DNA from: Panax quinquefolius
Taxonomy: Eukaryota > Streptophyta > Magnoliopsida > Apiales > Araliaceae
Assembly: GCA_020205615.1 (NCBI GenBank)
Contig: CM035151.1
Span: 47,297,409-47,361,408 of the forward strand
Length of the DNA: 64,000 nt
Direction of reading: 5' to 3'
Made by a program: the position numbers and the translations under genes
Part shown: positions 49,914 to 62,035 of the stretch, one piece after another
Position numbering within the stretch: position 1 is the stretch's first letter
Layout: the number at the start of each line of letters is the position of its first letter
The notes under the pieces: model-generated
Databases searched by the model: none
What the model was told of the DNA's origin: nothing
The model's input: only the letters and a program-made list of their open reading frames with translations

Positions 49914-50660
49914 TATTTTGAATCAAAATAAACTCCTTTATTTTAATCCAAATTTAAATCAAAATAAAACTATTTTATTTTAATTTATCCAATTTTGAAT
50001 AAAATAAACTATTTTATTTTAATCAAAATCTTTAATCAAAATAAACTCCTTTATTTTAATTAATTATGGAATCCAATTCCATGTAAAAAAATTTAATTAA
50101 AATAAACTCTTTTATTTTAATTAATTATGGAATCCAATTCCATGTAAAAAAAATAAAATTATTAAAGGAAACACGGATATTCTTTCCTATTCACAAATAA
50201 ACTCCTTTATTTTGAATAATATGAAATTTTATTTCATATTTAAATAAACTCCTTTATTTAAGGAAACATGGATTCTCTTTCCTATTCACAAATAAACTCT
50301 TTTATTTTGAATAATATGAAATCTTATTTCATATCTAAACAAACTCCTTTATTTAAGGAAAGATGGATTTACTTTCCTATTCACAAATAAACTCCTTTAT
50401 TTTAGGAAAAATAAAATCCAATTTCAACTCCAATTAGTTATTATGGAATCCAATTCCAACTCTAATTAGTTAAGATGAAATTCTAATTTTAAAATTAAAA
50501 TAAATCTTTTATTTTAATATTAAAATAAACCTTTTATTTTAAGATTAAAATAAACCTTTTATTTTAATTATAAAATTATTTAAAATTAAAATAAAACTTT
50601 ATATTTTAAAATTAAAATAAACCTTTTATTTTAAAATTAAAATAAACTTTATTTTAATTA
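49914..50660. repeat. hairpin array AAAATAAA-CTCC-TTTATTTT, copia-2a leader
   Basis: At least 16 short inverted repeats of the form AAATAAACTCCTTTATTT lie head to tail. They are mixed with others of the same kind: GGAATCCAATTCC, ATATGAAATCTTATTTCATAT-like stems and GGAAA...TTTCC. Each unit is self-complementary around a 3-5-base loop, so a transcript would fold into a row of small stem-loops. A further few occur at 50985-51060. Confidence 0.88.
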
Positions 50661-50674
50661 TATAATAATTAAGA

Positions 50675-51067
50675 ATATATATATATATATATATATATAT
50701 ATTCGTAATATATATATTATATATATATATATATAACCGTTCCTTTTTTTTTTATTTTATAAACCGTTCCTATTAACATGATTTCCGTCCTTGATTTGCG
50801 TGCGTTATTTACTCAGAATGCTTTCTTCTACTTTAGCATCACATAATGCTGCGTTGATTATATATATAAATTATATATATATCAATTACGGAAATCTGTT
50901 TTAAAATAGGAATGTTCTACCGCTTTATTTCCTTTTTTTAATCAGGATTAGGAAATCAAAATGACTATCACGCTTTTTTTTAATAAAATCTTTTATTTTA
51001 AAATTAAAATAAACTTTTTATTTTAAAATTAAAATAAATCTTTTATTTTAATTATAAGATTATTGAG

Positions 51068-51106
<39 letters not shown>

Positions 51107-51180
51107 TATAAAATAATCGAAATATATATATATATATAAAAACCGAACGATTATAATAATATATATATATATATATATAT
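50675..51180. repeat. AT microsatellites in copia-2a leader
   Basis: Runs of (TA)n at 50675-50742, 50865-50882, 51070-51100, 51122-51138 and 51160-51181 are separated by short unique stretches. Poly-T runs follow at 51340-51380. Confidence 0.9.
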
Positions 51181-51492
51181 TATCCGTGCACCATTTGAAC
51201 TTAAAAAAAAAAACCGGCAACAAAATCCTGTTAATTCACGGCAATTCACGTGAACTCATGTAACTTCATTAATGCATGCTCCTTTTATGTCCGTACATGC
51301 CTTGTTTCAAAAAAATAATGTAACAAAAAACTGTTGCCTTTTTTTTTTTTTTTTTTCGCCGAATTTTTTTTTTTTTTTTTATTTTAAATTTTATACAATA
51401 AAATTATGCCCAATTAAATTGTTCTAAACACATATCAATATATAAATTAAAACAATTAATAATTCGCATAAAGGTTTGGCTCACGATGCATT

Positions 51493-51574
51493 TATTAGTT
51501 TGTAATAAAAAAAATCTTTAATTAAAATAAACTCTTTTATTTTAATTAATTATGGAATCCAATTCCATGAAAAA
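51493..51574. other. junction between copia-2a and inverted copia-2b
   Basis: About 15 bases resembling the LTR start (TATTAGTTTGTAATA) are followed by a 60-base copy of the leader repeat at 50090-50150 in the same orientation. Sequence then switches to the reverse strand of the leader (matches 49737 backwards). Confidence 0.75.
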
Positions 51575-52654
51575 AAAAAACTTTTTATTAAATGGGGTAC
51601 TGCGTGCCTCGTCTTCTCTAATTTTTCTTAATGTAAATTCTATCTCCTCCTATGTACTTCCCTTCGATGCGATCAAGGTTTTATTTATTTTAAATAGTTT
51701 TGTAATAGGAATATTTAGAATTATTTTGAAGAATTAGAGATCAAGGACAAGAAGCGCTTGAAGACCCGATTTGTAATGGAGCAGGGTTTAAATGTAATAG
51801 TTATATTTAAATTTAATTCTTGCACCCTAGGTTTGACCTTTTGGTTCACTTGATGGCTCTAGTGAACCAAACTAGAATAAAGTCCATAATCAATCCGGGT
51901 AGAATATAGTATTCTATATGTGCATGCTATACTATATATATATTATATATTATGCAAACATGCTTCGCATGTTCATTAATATGACGCGTATTTTATATAT
52001 ATATATGCATACGCTTAAACAAGATGAGACAAATTAATAACAAACCCCTCATTTTTTTATATTAAGTCCTAAGCGTTCAAAGATATTTGGAATATCGAAC
52101 GTCAGCTTTTTCTAGCATGATAAAATTAATAGAGTATTAAATATTTAATATGAGTTTGTTGTGTCACCACAAGGCAAGTATTAAGTATTTAAGATGTTAA
52201 TTTATCACATTTGATGCTTATAAAGAAAATTGAACAATATTGTTTTGTTGTGTCACCACAAGGATGATATTTTTCTTTTTTGAATATATGGAGTGCTAGG
52301 TCGGGCTTAACTTGGATAATTTTGATTCGGATGTGCCACCACTTGATCAAAATAATCTAAGAGGCAAAATAAAAGGAGTTGCATAGTTGATGTAATTGAC
52401 AAAAGTTGTCTACCTATTTATTTATATATAGTTTGTTGTGTCACCACAAGGCTATATACATTTGAATTGGGATCCTTATTCTCACTAACAAATCTTTAAT
52501 TAGATTTTGCCGAACTATATAAGTGAGGGTAATATAGTTTGAAGAAAATAGTGGGAGATACCAATTTAAAACAAGACCTAATTTATTTTGGTAATTAATA
52601 ATAGAATGTATGTTAAAATGTTGTTAATTACAAATTCATTTACAGAATTTTACA

Positions 52655-53470
52655 ATGTCTAAAATTACTATCACTACGAGGCATATTAGATGCTAAATTA
52701 ATCAGACCGAATTAAACGGGTTGGTTAAGGAATTTGAGAATAGTTCTCATATTTGAAAAGTTATCTTATATGTCCTAATATACGCCTATCCCCCGCAATA
52801 GTTAGAACAATGCCTCCGAGGAAGAGATTGCTACTTTTAGAAAGTGGTAAGATGATGCACAGTTGGCTCAATGCATCATGCTCGCATCTCATGAGTAACG
52901 AGCGGCGTCGGCGATGAAACTATGGATGCTTCTACTATATTCCCGCACATCAAGTAGTTGATGGTGAGAAAAGTAGGACCGATAGATATCGAGGATATCT
53001 AAGGAGCTCTTCCGATCTAGAATGGCCAATGGCACTATAGTACAGACAAAAGGTCCTTAACATTATCAATTTGATTGATCAATTAGGACAACGAGTTTTG
53101 TCATGGATGGAGAGTTGAGCCAAGATTTGATCTTGCACTCACTCCGGACTCCTTTCACAATTGTTGTGAATTTTTATATGAACAAGCTAGATATCACCTC
53201 ATTGATTTGCTTTACATATTGAAAAATGTTGAGAGTCACTTTCCAACCAAGAAAGATCAAGTCTTCTTGGTAGAGGCCAAAGGATCTTCCGAAAGAAGAA
53301 CGATTCAAAGAAGGTAAATAGAAAGGCGTAAACAAAGAATAATAAGAAAAAAAAAGCGTCACGGATAGCAAAGGAGTTTGCTTCCACCGCAATAAGCCTC
53401 GACACCGGAAAGAAAGCTGCGAGAAGCATCTTGCAGAGGCTAACGAAAAGAAGCTTAGTGAAGTTTTGAT
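52655..53470 (+). pseudogene. copia-2b: gag
   Basis: ATG at 52655 (MSKITIT), then broken frames with the RLLLLESGKMMHS-type shift of the FRKWQ block near 52830-52870, the VMDGELSQDLILHSLRTPFT block near 53100-53160, and the zinc-knuckle remnant CFHRNKPRHRKESC near 53380-53420. Cys 2 is Arg here, where 2a has Tyr. The frame is broken in many places. Confidence 0.75.
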
Positions 53471-53499
53471 TAATACAACGATTTTTGTTCATGATTGAA

Positions 53500-53960
53500 A
53501 TAAATTTTCTTTAAGTCAAGGTTCTACTTGGGTATTGGATACCGACTTTGGTTATCATAAATATAGATTTATGAAGGGACCAAGCGAAGTAGTAGAAAGT
53601 TAAACAAAGATAAGTAATCTATATGTGGAAAATGAAGCAAAGGTTCTTTGCATTAGCTATAGAAACTTATAGTTTAGCAATGCCTACAGGCAAATCTATT
53701 AAGTCAAAAAAGTTGTTATTGTATTCCAGTTCTTGTTAAAATATTATTTCCATTTTATTGTTGGACAATGAAATTTTTGGTATTATAATTAAGAACAATT
53801 GTTGTTCTATTTATAATAATAATGTTTTGTATAGAATGGAATATTACTTAATAAATTTTGTATACTTGACTTACATGAAAATAATTTTGCATATTGAACA
53901 AATTAGTATAAGAAAAGGAGATGATCATTCAAAGAGTTGAATGTATGTATTTGTTGAAAT
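53500..53960 (+). pseudogene. copia-2b: protease and pre-integrase segment
   Basis: GSTWVLDTDFGYH at about 53520-53560 shows the same altered protease site as 2a and 2c. Then come ETYSLAMPTGKS and LDNEIFGIIIKNNCCSIYNN (53758-53830). It runs directly into the YLLKYKCELFERF segment, skipping the integrase zinc finger and core start. Confidence 0.78.
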
Positions 53961-54109
53961 ACAAGTGTGAATTATTTGAAAGGTTCAAAGAATTGAAGTG
54001 AAACAAATTGGCAATGTATTAAGATTCTTTGATTAGATCAAGGAATAAATACTTGTGCAATAAGTTTCTAGATCATCTCAAATGGTTTTCTCATAATGGA
54101 CACATCCCG

Positions 54110-54430
54110 ATCATGCAATAATTGATTGATGTATCCGAATGAAAAATCGTACCTTGTTGGACATAGTGCGGTCCATAATGATTTTTACCGACATTCCAAA
54201 GTATCCTTACGGGATAATGTCCTAGAAATGGTCGCATATCTATGAAAATGGTAACCTCAAAATCCAGCCCCAAGACTCCATAAAAGTTGTGGATGAAGGA
54301 GGATTCCTAATCTTAAGTATGTTAAGATAAGGGTTGTCCAACTTATGTGAAAAGGTTTCAAAGGATAAGCTTGGGACAAGATTTGACAAGTACAATTTGT
54401 GGGACATCCTAAAATAAGTTTAGGGTATAT
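54110..54430 (+). pseudogene. copia-2b: integrase C-terminal remnant
   Basis: Counterpart of 59779-60075 read on the plus strand: a RTLLDMVRS-type start near 54145, ending with GISLGQDLTSTICGTS-like sequence near 54370-54405. Frames are broken. Confidence 0.65.
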
Positions 54431-54589
54431 GTTCTATAATCCTACTTAGCAAAAGGTCTTTGTTGCGAAACACGCATCCTTTTAAGATAAAGGTGTTTAT
54501 CATTGAAGGGGCTAGTGGGAGGATAATAGATCTTGAAGAGTTCAAGAACCACAAAGCACTATAAGTCAAATAAGAGGAACACGTAGATA

Positions 54590-55752
54590 GAATTCTGTTG
54601 TACCACTGGCAACCGAATCATAAATACGGAATAGTATCGAAGATACCTAGGAGGTATGGATTCATCATGGATGATGATGATGAGGTACACATCATAGAAG
54701 ATGATGATCCAGTTACATACGATGAGGTAAGTGTTGTAGACACTCAGAGAAATGGATTGAAACAAGTTTCTCAAATATGGAACATTCGTTTTAATGAGGC
54801 AATCAAAAGAGTTTGATTTTATCAAAAATAAGAATGAACCTAGTGTGTACTAAAGGGTCAGTGGGAGCATCGTGACATTCCTAGTACTATATGTTGATAT
54901 ACTACGGATAAGGAATGACATACCAATGCTACAATCAGTAAAGATAAAGTTGTCTAAACGTTCCTCCATGAATGATTTGGAAGAGTATCTTAATTGGGGA
55001 TATAAATCTATATAGATAGATTTAAGAGGATGCTCAACTTAACCCAAGGAACGTATATTCATTTGATGCTAAAGTCGTTTAGCATGGCAAACTCAAGAGA
55101 TGTCTCATGTTGATGAGCTATGGAGTGTATCTCTCTTAATAGTCCCCACAGGACTCACGAAAAGAGAGGTCGCATGAGTGACTATCATGTATGCAATGAA
55201 ATATCACGAGACTGATGATGTTGATCGGTCATAATGCGGAGAAGTTCACGTGAGTCGTTGAAAAACATCTTAAAGTTCTTAACCAAAGACTAAGGATGTG
55301 ATCATATTCATGGTGGGTCTTAATTAAAACTAGAGGGCTTAATGGACTCAAGTTTTTTCAGACAGACCAAGATGATGAAAAATCCACTTTAAGGTAAAGT
55401 GTTACCTTGAGCGGTGGCAAGTTGAATTGGAAAGGTTCCAAACAAAGAAAGAGTTCTTTGGTTTAGTGATAAAGACAAAGTATATAGCTATAAATGAAGT
55501 CTGCAAGATGATTGTTTGGATGAAAAATTCATTACAGAACTAGGAATAGTTCCTAAGTCTCATCTTGGATCTAAACATGTGTTGTGGCACTTTCATTTGA
55601 TTATAAGAATCATTGAAAGAGGGGAAATCACTATAGGGATAGTGGACTCTCATGAACAACATTACATATCCATTAACTAAAGCTTATCCAACGGCGAGGA
55701 TAATCGTCACTTAGAGAAGAAGAGTATAAGATACCATGACGATTGGCTTTAG
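54590..55752 (+). pseudogene. copia-2b: linker, remnant RT and RNase H
   Basis: The linker IPRRYGFIMDDDDEVHIIED (54640-54705) corresponds to the EPERYYGYPVTQ..DVMLI segment of copia-1. GLKQVSQIWNIRFNEAIKR follows, then FLVLYVDILRIRNDIPML (54880-54930) with one Asp instead of two. RNase H pieces include KDVIIFMVG-type and SHLGSKHVLWHFHL (near 55560-55605), then TAG at 55750. The first two thirds of RT are missing. Confidence 0.8.
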
Positions 55753-55766
55753 TGTAAGTGGGAGAT

Positions 55767-56817
55767 TGAAAGTAGTATACACACAAGCCAATCATGTTTG
55801 ATGATAAAGCATATACTTTGTAACAATCTTATTCATTTATTAATAAAAAGTATTAATTTATTAAAGGCTTTTAATTATCTACATAATGTCGTTTTTATAA
55901 TATGTGATAAACCCATAGTTTTAAGCAATGCTTTTAGAATAATGATGATGATCATTCTAATGAGATCTAAATTCTTAGAAAGCTTAAAACTAAAATAGTT
56001 CCCAATCATTGGATTACTAAATTGGGGATTAGTGAATCAGGATAGATTGGTACATACATTGCTTTGCTCATTGGATGAGGATGATTGATCTCATGATCAT
56101 TTTGTGGAGACACAAAAAGCAAGTATGTAGGTGCTTATTAGAGAATAAGTTCATTTGAATTGGCTCGCTAAGGAATACCTAATGGAGTTTTATTTGCTGT
56201 CAATAGAAATTCTGTAGTGATAGTAGTCAAGTGATCCTTGGACTTGAGATCATCATAGTATCTTGTGTATGATGAGTTATACTTTGACTTATTCCTTAAG
56301 ACCCTTAGGGTATATCAAAGGGTATGCTTGGGTATAATAAGTTATACATGGAGATAATGTATGATCAATAAAGAATCTACCACTTCTAATAAAAGATTAG
56401 AATTGTTCTAATTGATTTATTCACAACCGGTTTAATATGGAGAACCTAAAGGGTCACACCATAAAAGGAAGAATAATTATTTAAGAAGTTAATGGCATAA
56501 TCGTAATAATATGTTAAGTATATTTAATTTAATCTATGGTGATAGAATAAATTAAATAGCTTAATATTTATTATTTAATATTTTAGAAATATTAAATATA
56601 AATTAATAAGAGAGTCTTATTAATATTATTACAATTATTATTATTTTAATTTCTAAAAGAGTTTAGGAATTAATTTAATATAAGTACTCTCATTTATTCC
56701 TAATTGGATTAGGAAGGAAATTTAGTTAAAGGAGTTTAATTAATTATCCCTAATAAGATTTGGGAGCTTAATTAATTAAAAGAATTTTAATTAATTAAAA
56801 CCCAATTCCTTTATCAT
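55767..56817 (+). repeat. LTR of copia-2b, incomplete
   Basis: Starts TGAAAGTAGTATACAC and matches the reverse of LTR 2a. About 360 bases (the segment matching 44675-45040) are deleted after TTCTAATAAA near 56393, and the last 480 bases, including the TATA region, are missing. Confidence 0.82.
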
Positions 56818-56973
56818 CAATATACATGTAAGTCAAGTATACTAAATCTATTAAGTAATCTTTCAGTTCTATACGAAACGTTATTTATCATTAATTAACA
56901 TGAATAATTAAACAATTATTCACAACCGGTTTAATATGGAGAACCTAAAGGGTCACACCATAAAAGGAAGAAA
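56818..56973. other. patchwork joint between copia-2b and 2c
   Basis: Made of a 65-70-base piece of pre-integrase sequence (matches 60322-60385, same orientation), about 25 unmatched bases, and a direct repeat of LTR bases 56417-56473. It then passes into LTR 2c at an internal point. Confidence 0.8.
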
Positions 56974-58551
56974 ATTCAAGAAGAAGGGTGGTTGGCTAAA
57001 CCCTAGTTTTCTATCTCTATAGAAAGGGCGTACTCTCCCAACAATTGAAATTATGTCGTATGTTGAAAAAATCAACAACCCTTACCACCCATAATAAGAC
57101 TCCTCTTATTTATAGATGTGGGCAACCCATCTTAATAATTAAGGAATTGGGTTTTATTTAATTAATTAAATTCTTTTAATTAATTAAGCTCCCTAATCAT
57201 ATTAGGGGTAATTAATTAAACTCCTTTAACTAATTTTCCTTCCTAATCCAATTAGGAATAAATGAGAGTACTTATATTAAATTAATTCCTAAACTCTTTT
57301 AGAAATTAAAATAATAATAATTGTAATAATATTAATAAGACTCCTCTTATTAATTTATATTTAATATTTCTAAAATATTAAATAATAAATATTAAGCTAT
57401 TTAGTTTATTCTATCACCATAGATTAAATTAAATATACTTAACATATTATTACGATTATGCCATTAACTTCTTAAATAATTATTCTTCCTTTTTTATGGT
57501 GTGACCCTTTAGGTTCTCCATATTAAACGGTTGTGAATAAATCAATTAGAACAATTCTAATCTTATTTAAATAAATAAATTAAATAATTTATTTATTTAA
57601 ATAAATAATATTTATTCTACAATAGGGATAAGCCTCCTAGCGATCAACGACTTTCCGGATAATATAGATATCAACATTAATCATTAAAGAACCTTTGAGT
57701 AAATAGTTACCGTACAATTCAATCCTTCCACCATACAATGTCCCAATTAAATATAAGACATGGAATTCATCGCCAAGTCTTATTTTATTTAATTATATGT
57801 ATTTCGATCCTTAAATGCACAACTCAAATAATGCAAATTAGAAACTCCTTTCTAATTTCATTACGCCTTAAAGGACTCTTTGGGTTGTCATTTATCGAAT
57901 CACATAGGACATTCTCTTCTTTTATTAGAAGTGGTAGATTCTTTATTGATCATACATTATCTCCATGTACAACTTATTATACCCAAGCATACCCTTTGAT
58001 ATACCCTAAGGGTCTTAAGGAATAAGTCAAAGTATAACTCATCATACACAAGATACTATGATGATCTCAAGTCCAAGGATTACTTGTACTACTATCACTA
58101 CAGAATTCCTATTGATGTGAAGCAAATAAAACTCCATTAGGTATTCCTTAGCGAGCCACGTTCAAATGAACTTATTCTCTAATAAGCACCTACATACTTG
58201 CTTTAGTGTCTCCACACAAATGATCATGAGATCAATCATCCTCATCCAATGAGCAAGCAACGTATGTACCAATCTATCCGGATTCACTAATCCCCAATTT
58301 AGTAATCCAATGATTGGGAACTATTTTAGTTTTAAGCTTTCTAAGAATTTAGATCTCATTAGAATGATCATCATCATTATTCTAAAAGCATTGCTTAAAA
58401 CTATGGGTTTATCACATATTATAAAACAGCGTCATGTAGATAATTAAAAGCCTTTAATACATTAATACTTTTTATTAATAAATGAATAAGATTGTTACAA
58501 AGTATATGCTTTATCATCAAACATGATTGGCTTGTGTGCATATTAGTTTCA
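56974..58551 (-). repeat. 3' LTR of copia-2c, lacking its first 300 bases
   Basis: Matches 44083-45661 of LTR 2a, with the TATA box CTATAAATAAGAGG (57107-57115, minus) and the GTGTGACCCTTTAGGTTCTCC box near 57500. It ends TTAGTTTCA. Differences from 2a are scattered point changes and short indels. Confidence 0.85.
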
Positions 58552-58565
58552 ATCTCCCACTTGCA

Positions 58566-59560
58566 CTAAAGCCAATCGCCATTGTATCTTATACTCTTCT
58601 TCTCTAAGTGACGATTATCCTGCTGTTGGATAAGCTTTAGTTAATGGATATGTAATGTTATTCATGAGAGTCCACTATCTCTATAGTGATTTCCCATCTT
58701 TCAATGATTCTAATAATCAAATGAAAGTGCCACAACACATGTTTAGATCCAAGATGAGACTTAGGAACTATTCCTAGTTTCAGTAATGAACTTTTAATCC
58801 AAACAATCAACTTGCGACTTCATTTATAGCTATATACTTTGTCTTTATCACTAACCAAAGAACTCTTTCTTTGTTTGGAACCTTTCCAATTCACTACACC
58901 ACTATTCAAGGTAACACTTTACCTTAAAGTGGATTTTTGATCGTCTTAGTGCGTCTCGAAAAACTTGAGTCGTAAAGCCCTCTAGTTTTAATTCGGACCC
59001 ACCATGTATGCTCACATCCTTAGTGCTTGGGTTAAGAACTTTAAGATGTTTTTCACCGTCTTCTGATGATCTTCTCCGAATATGGTGATCAACATCAGTC
59101 TCGTACATTTCATTGCATACATGATTGTCACTCATGCAATCTCTCTTCTTTGGAGTCTATGGGGACTATTAAGAGATACACTCCACGGCTCATCATCATG
59201 AGACATCTCTTGGAGTTGCCATGCTAAACGACTTTAGCATCAAATGAATATCGTTCCTTGGGTTAAGTCGAGCATCCTCTTGAATCTATCTATATAGATT
59301 TATATCCCCAATTAAGATACTCTTCCCAAATCATTCATGGAGGAATGTTTAGACAACTTTATCATTTACTGATTGTAGCATTGGTATGTCATTCCTTATC
59401 CGTAGTATATCAACATATAGTACTAGGAATGTCACGACGCTCCCACTGACCTTTTGTACACACTAAAACTCTTACCTCATCGTATGTAACTCTGCATCAT
59501 CAACTTCTATGATGCGTACCTCATCATCATCATCCATAATGAATCCATACCTCCTAGGTA
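58566..59560 (-). pseudogene. copia-2c: remnant RT and RNase H
   Basis: The minus strand has the acidic DDDDEVRIIE linker near 59510-59540, then VVTFLVLYVDILRIRNDIPM (59385-59440), and later KDVSIHGGSELKLEGFT (58970-59020), with the TAG at 58566. The first catalytic Asp region is absent and YVDD is YVDI, as in the other copies. It shares with 2a the loss of the GLKQ..WNIRFNEA segment. Confidence 0.8.
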
Positions 59561-59778
59561 TCTTCGGTACTATTCCAGATTTACGATTTGGTTGTGGTAC
59601 AATAGAGTCTCATCTGAGTTCCTCTTATTTGACTTATAGTGTTTTGTGGTTCTTGAACTCTTCAAGATCTATTATCCTCCCACTAGCCCCATCAATGATA
59701 AACACATTTATCTTAGAAAGCGCGTGTTTCACAATAAACACCTTTTGCTAAGGGGATTATAGAACATATACCCTAAAC

Positions 59779-60075
59779 TTACTTTAGGATGTCCCACAAA
59801 TCGACACTTGTCAAATCTTGTCCCAAGCTTATCCTTTGAAACCTTTTCACATAAGTTGGACAACCCCTTATCTTAACATACTTAAGATTAGAATCCTCCT
59901 TGTCCATAACTTTTATGGAGTCTTTGGGGCGGATTTTGAGGTTACCATTTTCGTAGATATGTCTGACCATTTCTAGGACATTATCCCGGAAGGATCTTTG
60001 GAATGTCGGTAAAATCATTATGGACCGCACCATGTCCAACAAGGTACGATTTTTCCTTTTAGATACATCAATCAA
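59779..60075 (-). pseudogene. copia-2c: integrase C-terminal remnant
   Basis: A 98-codon open stretch on the minus strand: KNRTLLDMVRSIMILPTFQR, then LKYVKIRGCPTYVKRFQRIS. It corresponds to the RRNRTLLDMVRSMM and MKIWGCEAFIKR segments of copia-1. Only about 230 bases separate it from the pre-integrase block, too little to hold the zinc finger and the first two catalytic acids. Confidence 0.8.
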
Positions 60076-60301
60076 TTATTGCGTATCAGGATGTGTCCAT
60101 TATGAGAAAACCATTTGAGATGATCTAGAAACTTATTGCACAAGCATTTATTCCTTGATCTAATCAAAGAATTTTAATACTTTATCAATTTATTTCACTT
60201 CTGAATTGTTTGAACCTTTCAAATAATTCACAATTATATTTCAGCAAATACACACATTCAACTCTTTGAATGATCATCTCCTTTTTCTTATACTAATTTG
60301 T

Positions 60302-60680
60302 TCAATATGCAAAATTATTTTCATGTAAGTCAAGTATACTAAATCTATTAAGTAATCTTTCAGTTCTATACGAAACGTTATTATTATAAATAGAACAACA
60401 ATTGTTCTTAATTATAATACCAAAAATTTTATTGTCCAACAATAAAATGGAAATAATGTTTCTAACAAGAATTGAAATACAATAACAACTTATTGACTTA
60501 ATAGATTTTCCCATAGGCATTGCTAAACTATAAGTTTCTATGGCTAATGTAGCAACCTTTGCTTCATTTCCCACACATAGGATTACTTCTCTTTGTTTAA
60601 CTTTCTACTTACCTTGGTCCTTCATAAATCTATATTTATGATAACCAAAGTCGGTATCCAATACCCAAGTAGAACCTTGA
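60302..60680 (-). pseudogene. copia-2c: protease and pre-integrase segment
   Basis: GSTWVLDTDFGYH near 60645-60680, then AKVATLAIETYSLAMPMGKS and LVRNIISILLLDNKIFGI (60302-60574). The protease Gly is again Asp. Open for 90 codons in the second part. Confidence 0.82.
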
Positions 60681-60759
60681 CTTAAAGAAAAATTTATTTC
60701 AATCATGAACAAAAGCGATTATGAATCGAAACTTCACTAAGCTTCTTTGGTTAGCCTCT

Positions 60760-61535
60760 CGTAAGATGCTTCTTCGCAGATTTCTTTCAAAGTGTCGGGC
60801 TTATAGCGGTGGAAGCAAGCTCCTTGCTATCCGTATCGATATTGTTCTTATTATCCTTTGTTTATGCCTTTCTATTTACCTTCTTTGAATCGTTCTTCCT
60901 TTTGAAGATCCTTTGGCCCCTACCAAGAAGACTAGGTCTTTCTTGGTTGGAAAGTGACTCTCAACATTTTTCAACATGATAAGCAAATCACGAGGGCGAT
61001 ATCTAGCTTGTTTATATGAAAAATTCACAACAATTGTGAAAGGAGTCCGGAGTGAGTGCAAGATCAAATCTTGGCTTAACTCTCCATCCATGACAAAACC
61101 CGGTTGTCCTAATTGATCAATCAAATTGATTATGTTAAGAACTTTTTATGCATCTTATAGTGCCATTGGCCATTCTAGATCGGAAGAGCTCCTTAGATAT
61201 CTCGATATCTATCGGTCCCACTTTCCTCACCATCAACTACTTGATGTGCGGGAATATAGTAGGAGCATCCATAGTTTCATCTTGTAACAAGCTCGTTACT
61301 CATGGATGCGAGCATGATGCATTGAGCCAATTGTGCATCATCTTGCCACTTTCTAAAAGTAGCAATCTCTTCCTCAAAGGCATTGTCTGCAACCATTGCA
61401 GGGATAGGCGTATTAAGGACATAAGATATCTTTTCAGCCATGAGAACTATTCTCAAATTCCTTAACCAATCCATTTAATTCAGTCTGGTTAATTTAGCAT
61501 TTAATATGCTTCGCAGTGATAGTAATTTTAGACAT
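60760..61535 (-). pseudogene. copia-2c: gag
   Basis: The minus-strand ATG at 61535 opens the frame. LDTPIP-type sequence reads MDWLRNLRIVLMAEKISYVL, NTPIPAMVADNAFEEEIATF and RKWQDDAQLAQCIMLASMSN (61277-61474). Then comes MIDQLGQPGFVMDGELSQDL and a SHFPTKKDLVFLVGAKGSSK basic tail (60876-61124). This is the clearest Gag of the family, broken by two or three frameshifts. It would form the particle shell. Confidence 0.85.
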
Positions 61536-61739
61536 TGTAAAATTCTATAAATGAATTTGTAATTAACAACATTTTAACATACATTCTTTTATTAATTACC
61601 AAAATAAATTAGGTCTTGTTTTAAATTGGTATCTCCCACTATTTTCTTCAAACTATATTACCCTCACTTATATAGTTCGGCAAAATCTAATTAAAGATTT
61701 GCTAGTGAGAATAAGGATCCCATTTCAAATGTATATAGC

Positions 61740-62035
61740 CTTGTGGTGACACAACAAACTATATATAAATAAATAAGTAGACAACTTTTTTGTCGATTAC
61801 ATCAACTATGCAACTCCTTTTCTTTTTGCCTCTTAGATTATTTTGATCAAGTGGTGGCACATAGAATCAAAATTATCCAAGTTAAGTCCGACCTAGCACT
61901 CCATATATTCAAAAAGAAAAATATCATCCTTGTGGTGACACAATAAAACAATATTGTTCAATTTTCTTTATAAGCATCAAATGTGATAAACTAACATCTT
62001 AAATACTTAATACTTACCTTGTGGTGACACAACAA
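61740..62035. repeat. three TTGTGTCACCACAA hairpins in copia-2c leader
   Basis: Same phrase CCTTGTGGTGACACAACAAA near 61740, 61930 (ACAATAAA variant) and 62018, matching the spacing in 2a. Copy 2b has it near 52159, 52248 and 52436. Confidence 0.85.

Larger units (their letters stand above)
45662..51492 (-). mobile_element. copia-2a interior (non-autonomous copia family)
   Basis: From left to right on the plus strand: polypurine tract (45662-45672), pol stop TAG (45676), shortened pol, gag, and a 2.8-kb leader of hairpin repeats ending at a damaged primer site near 51478-51492 (GGCTCACGATGCATT). Only about 15 bases of a 5' LTR follow. Pol lacks large segments present in copia-1; see the parts below. 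Confidence 0.85.
51575..55766 (+). mobile_element. copia-2b interior (inverted relative to 2a and 2c)
   Basis: Reads as the reverse complement of 45662-49737 over its full length, ending with AAGTGGGAGAT and LTR. It lacks the hairpin array and primer site. It holds gag, protease, remnant integrase, remnant RT/RNase H and the TAG stop at 55750. At 54735-54840 it keeps about 100 bases of RT (RNGLKQVSQIWNIRFNEAIK) that 2a and 2c have lost, so it is not a plain copy of 2a. Confidence 0.85.

Noticed and set aside
51029..51223. Tyr/Ile repeat protein frames at 51029-51223 and 63467-63652
   Set aside because: Translations of AT microsatellites in the copia-2 leader.
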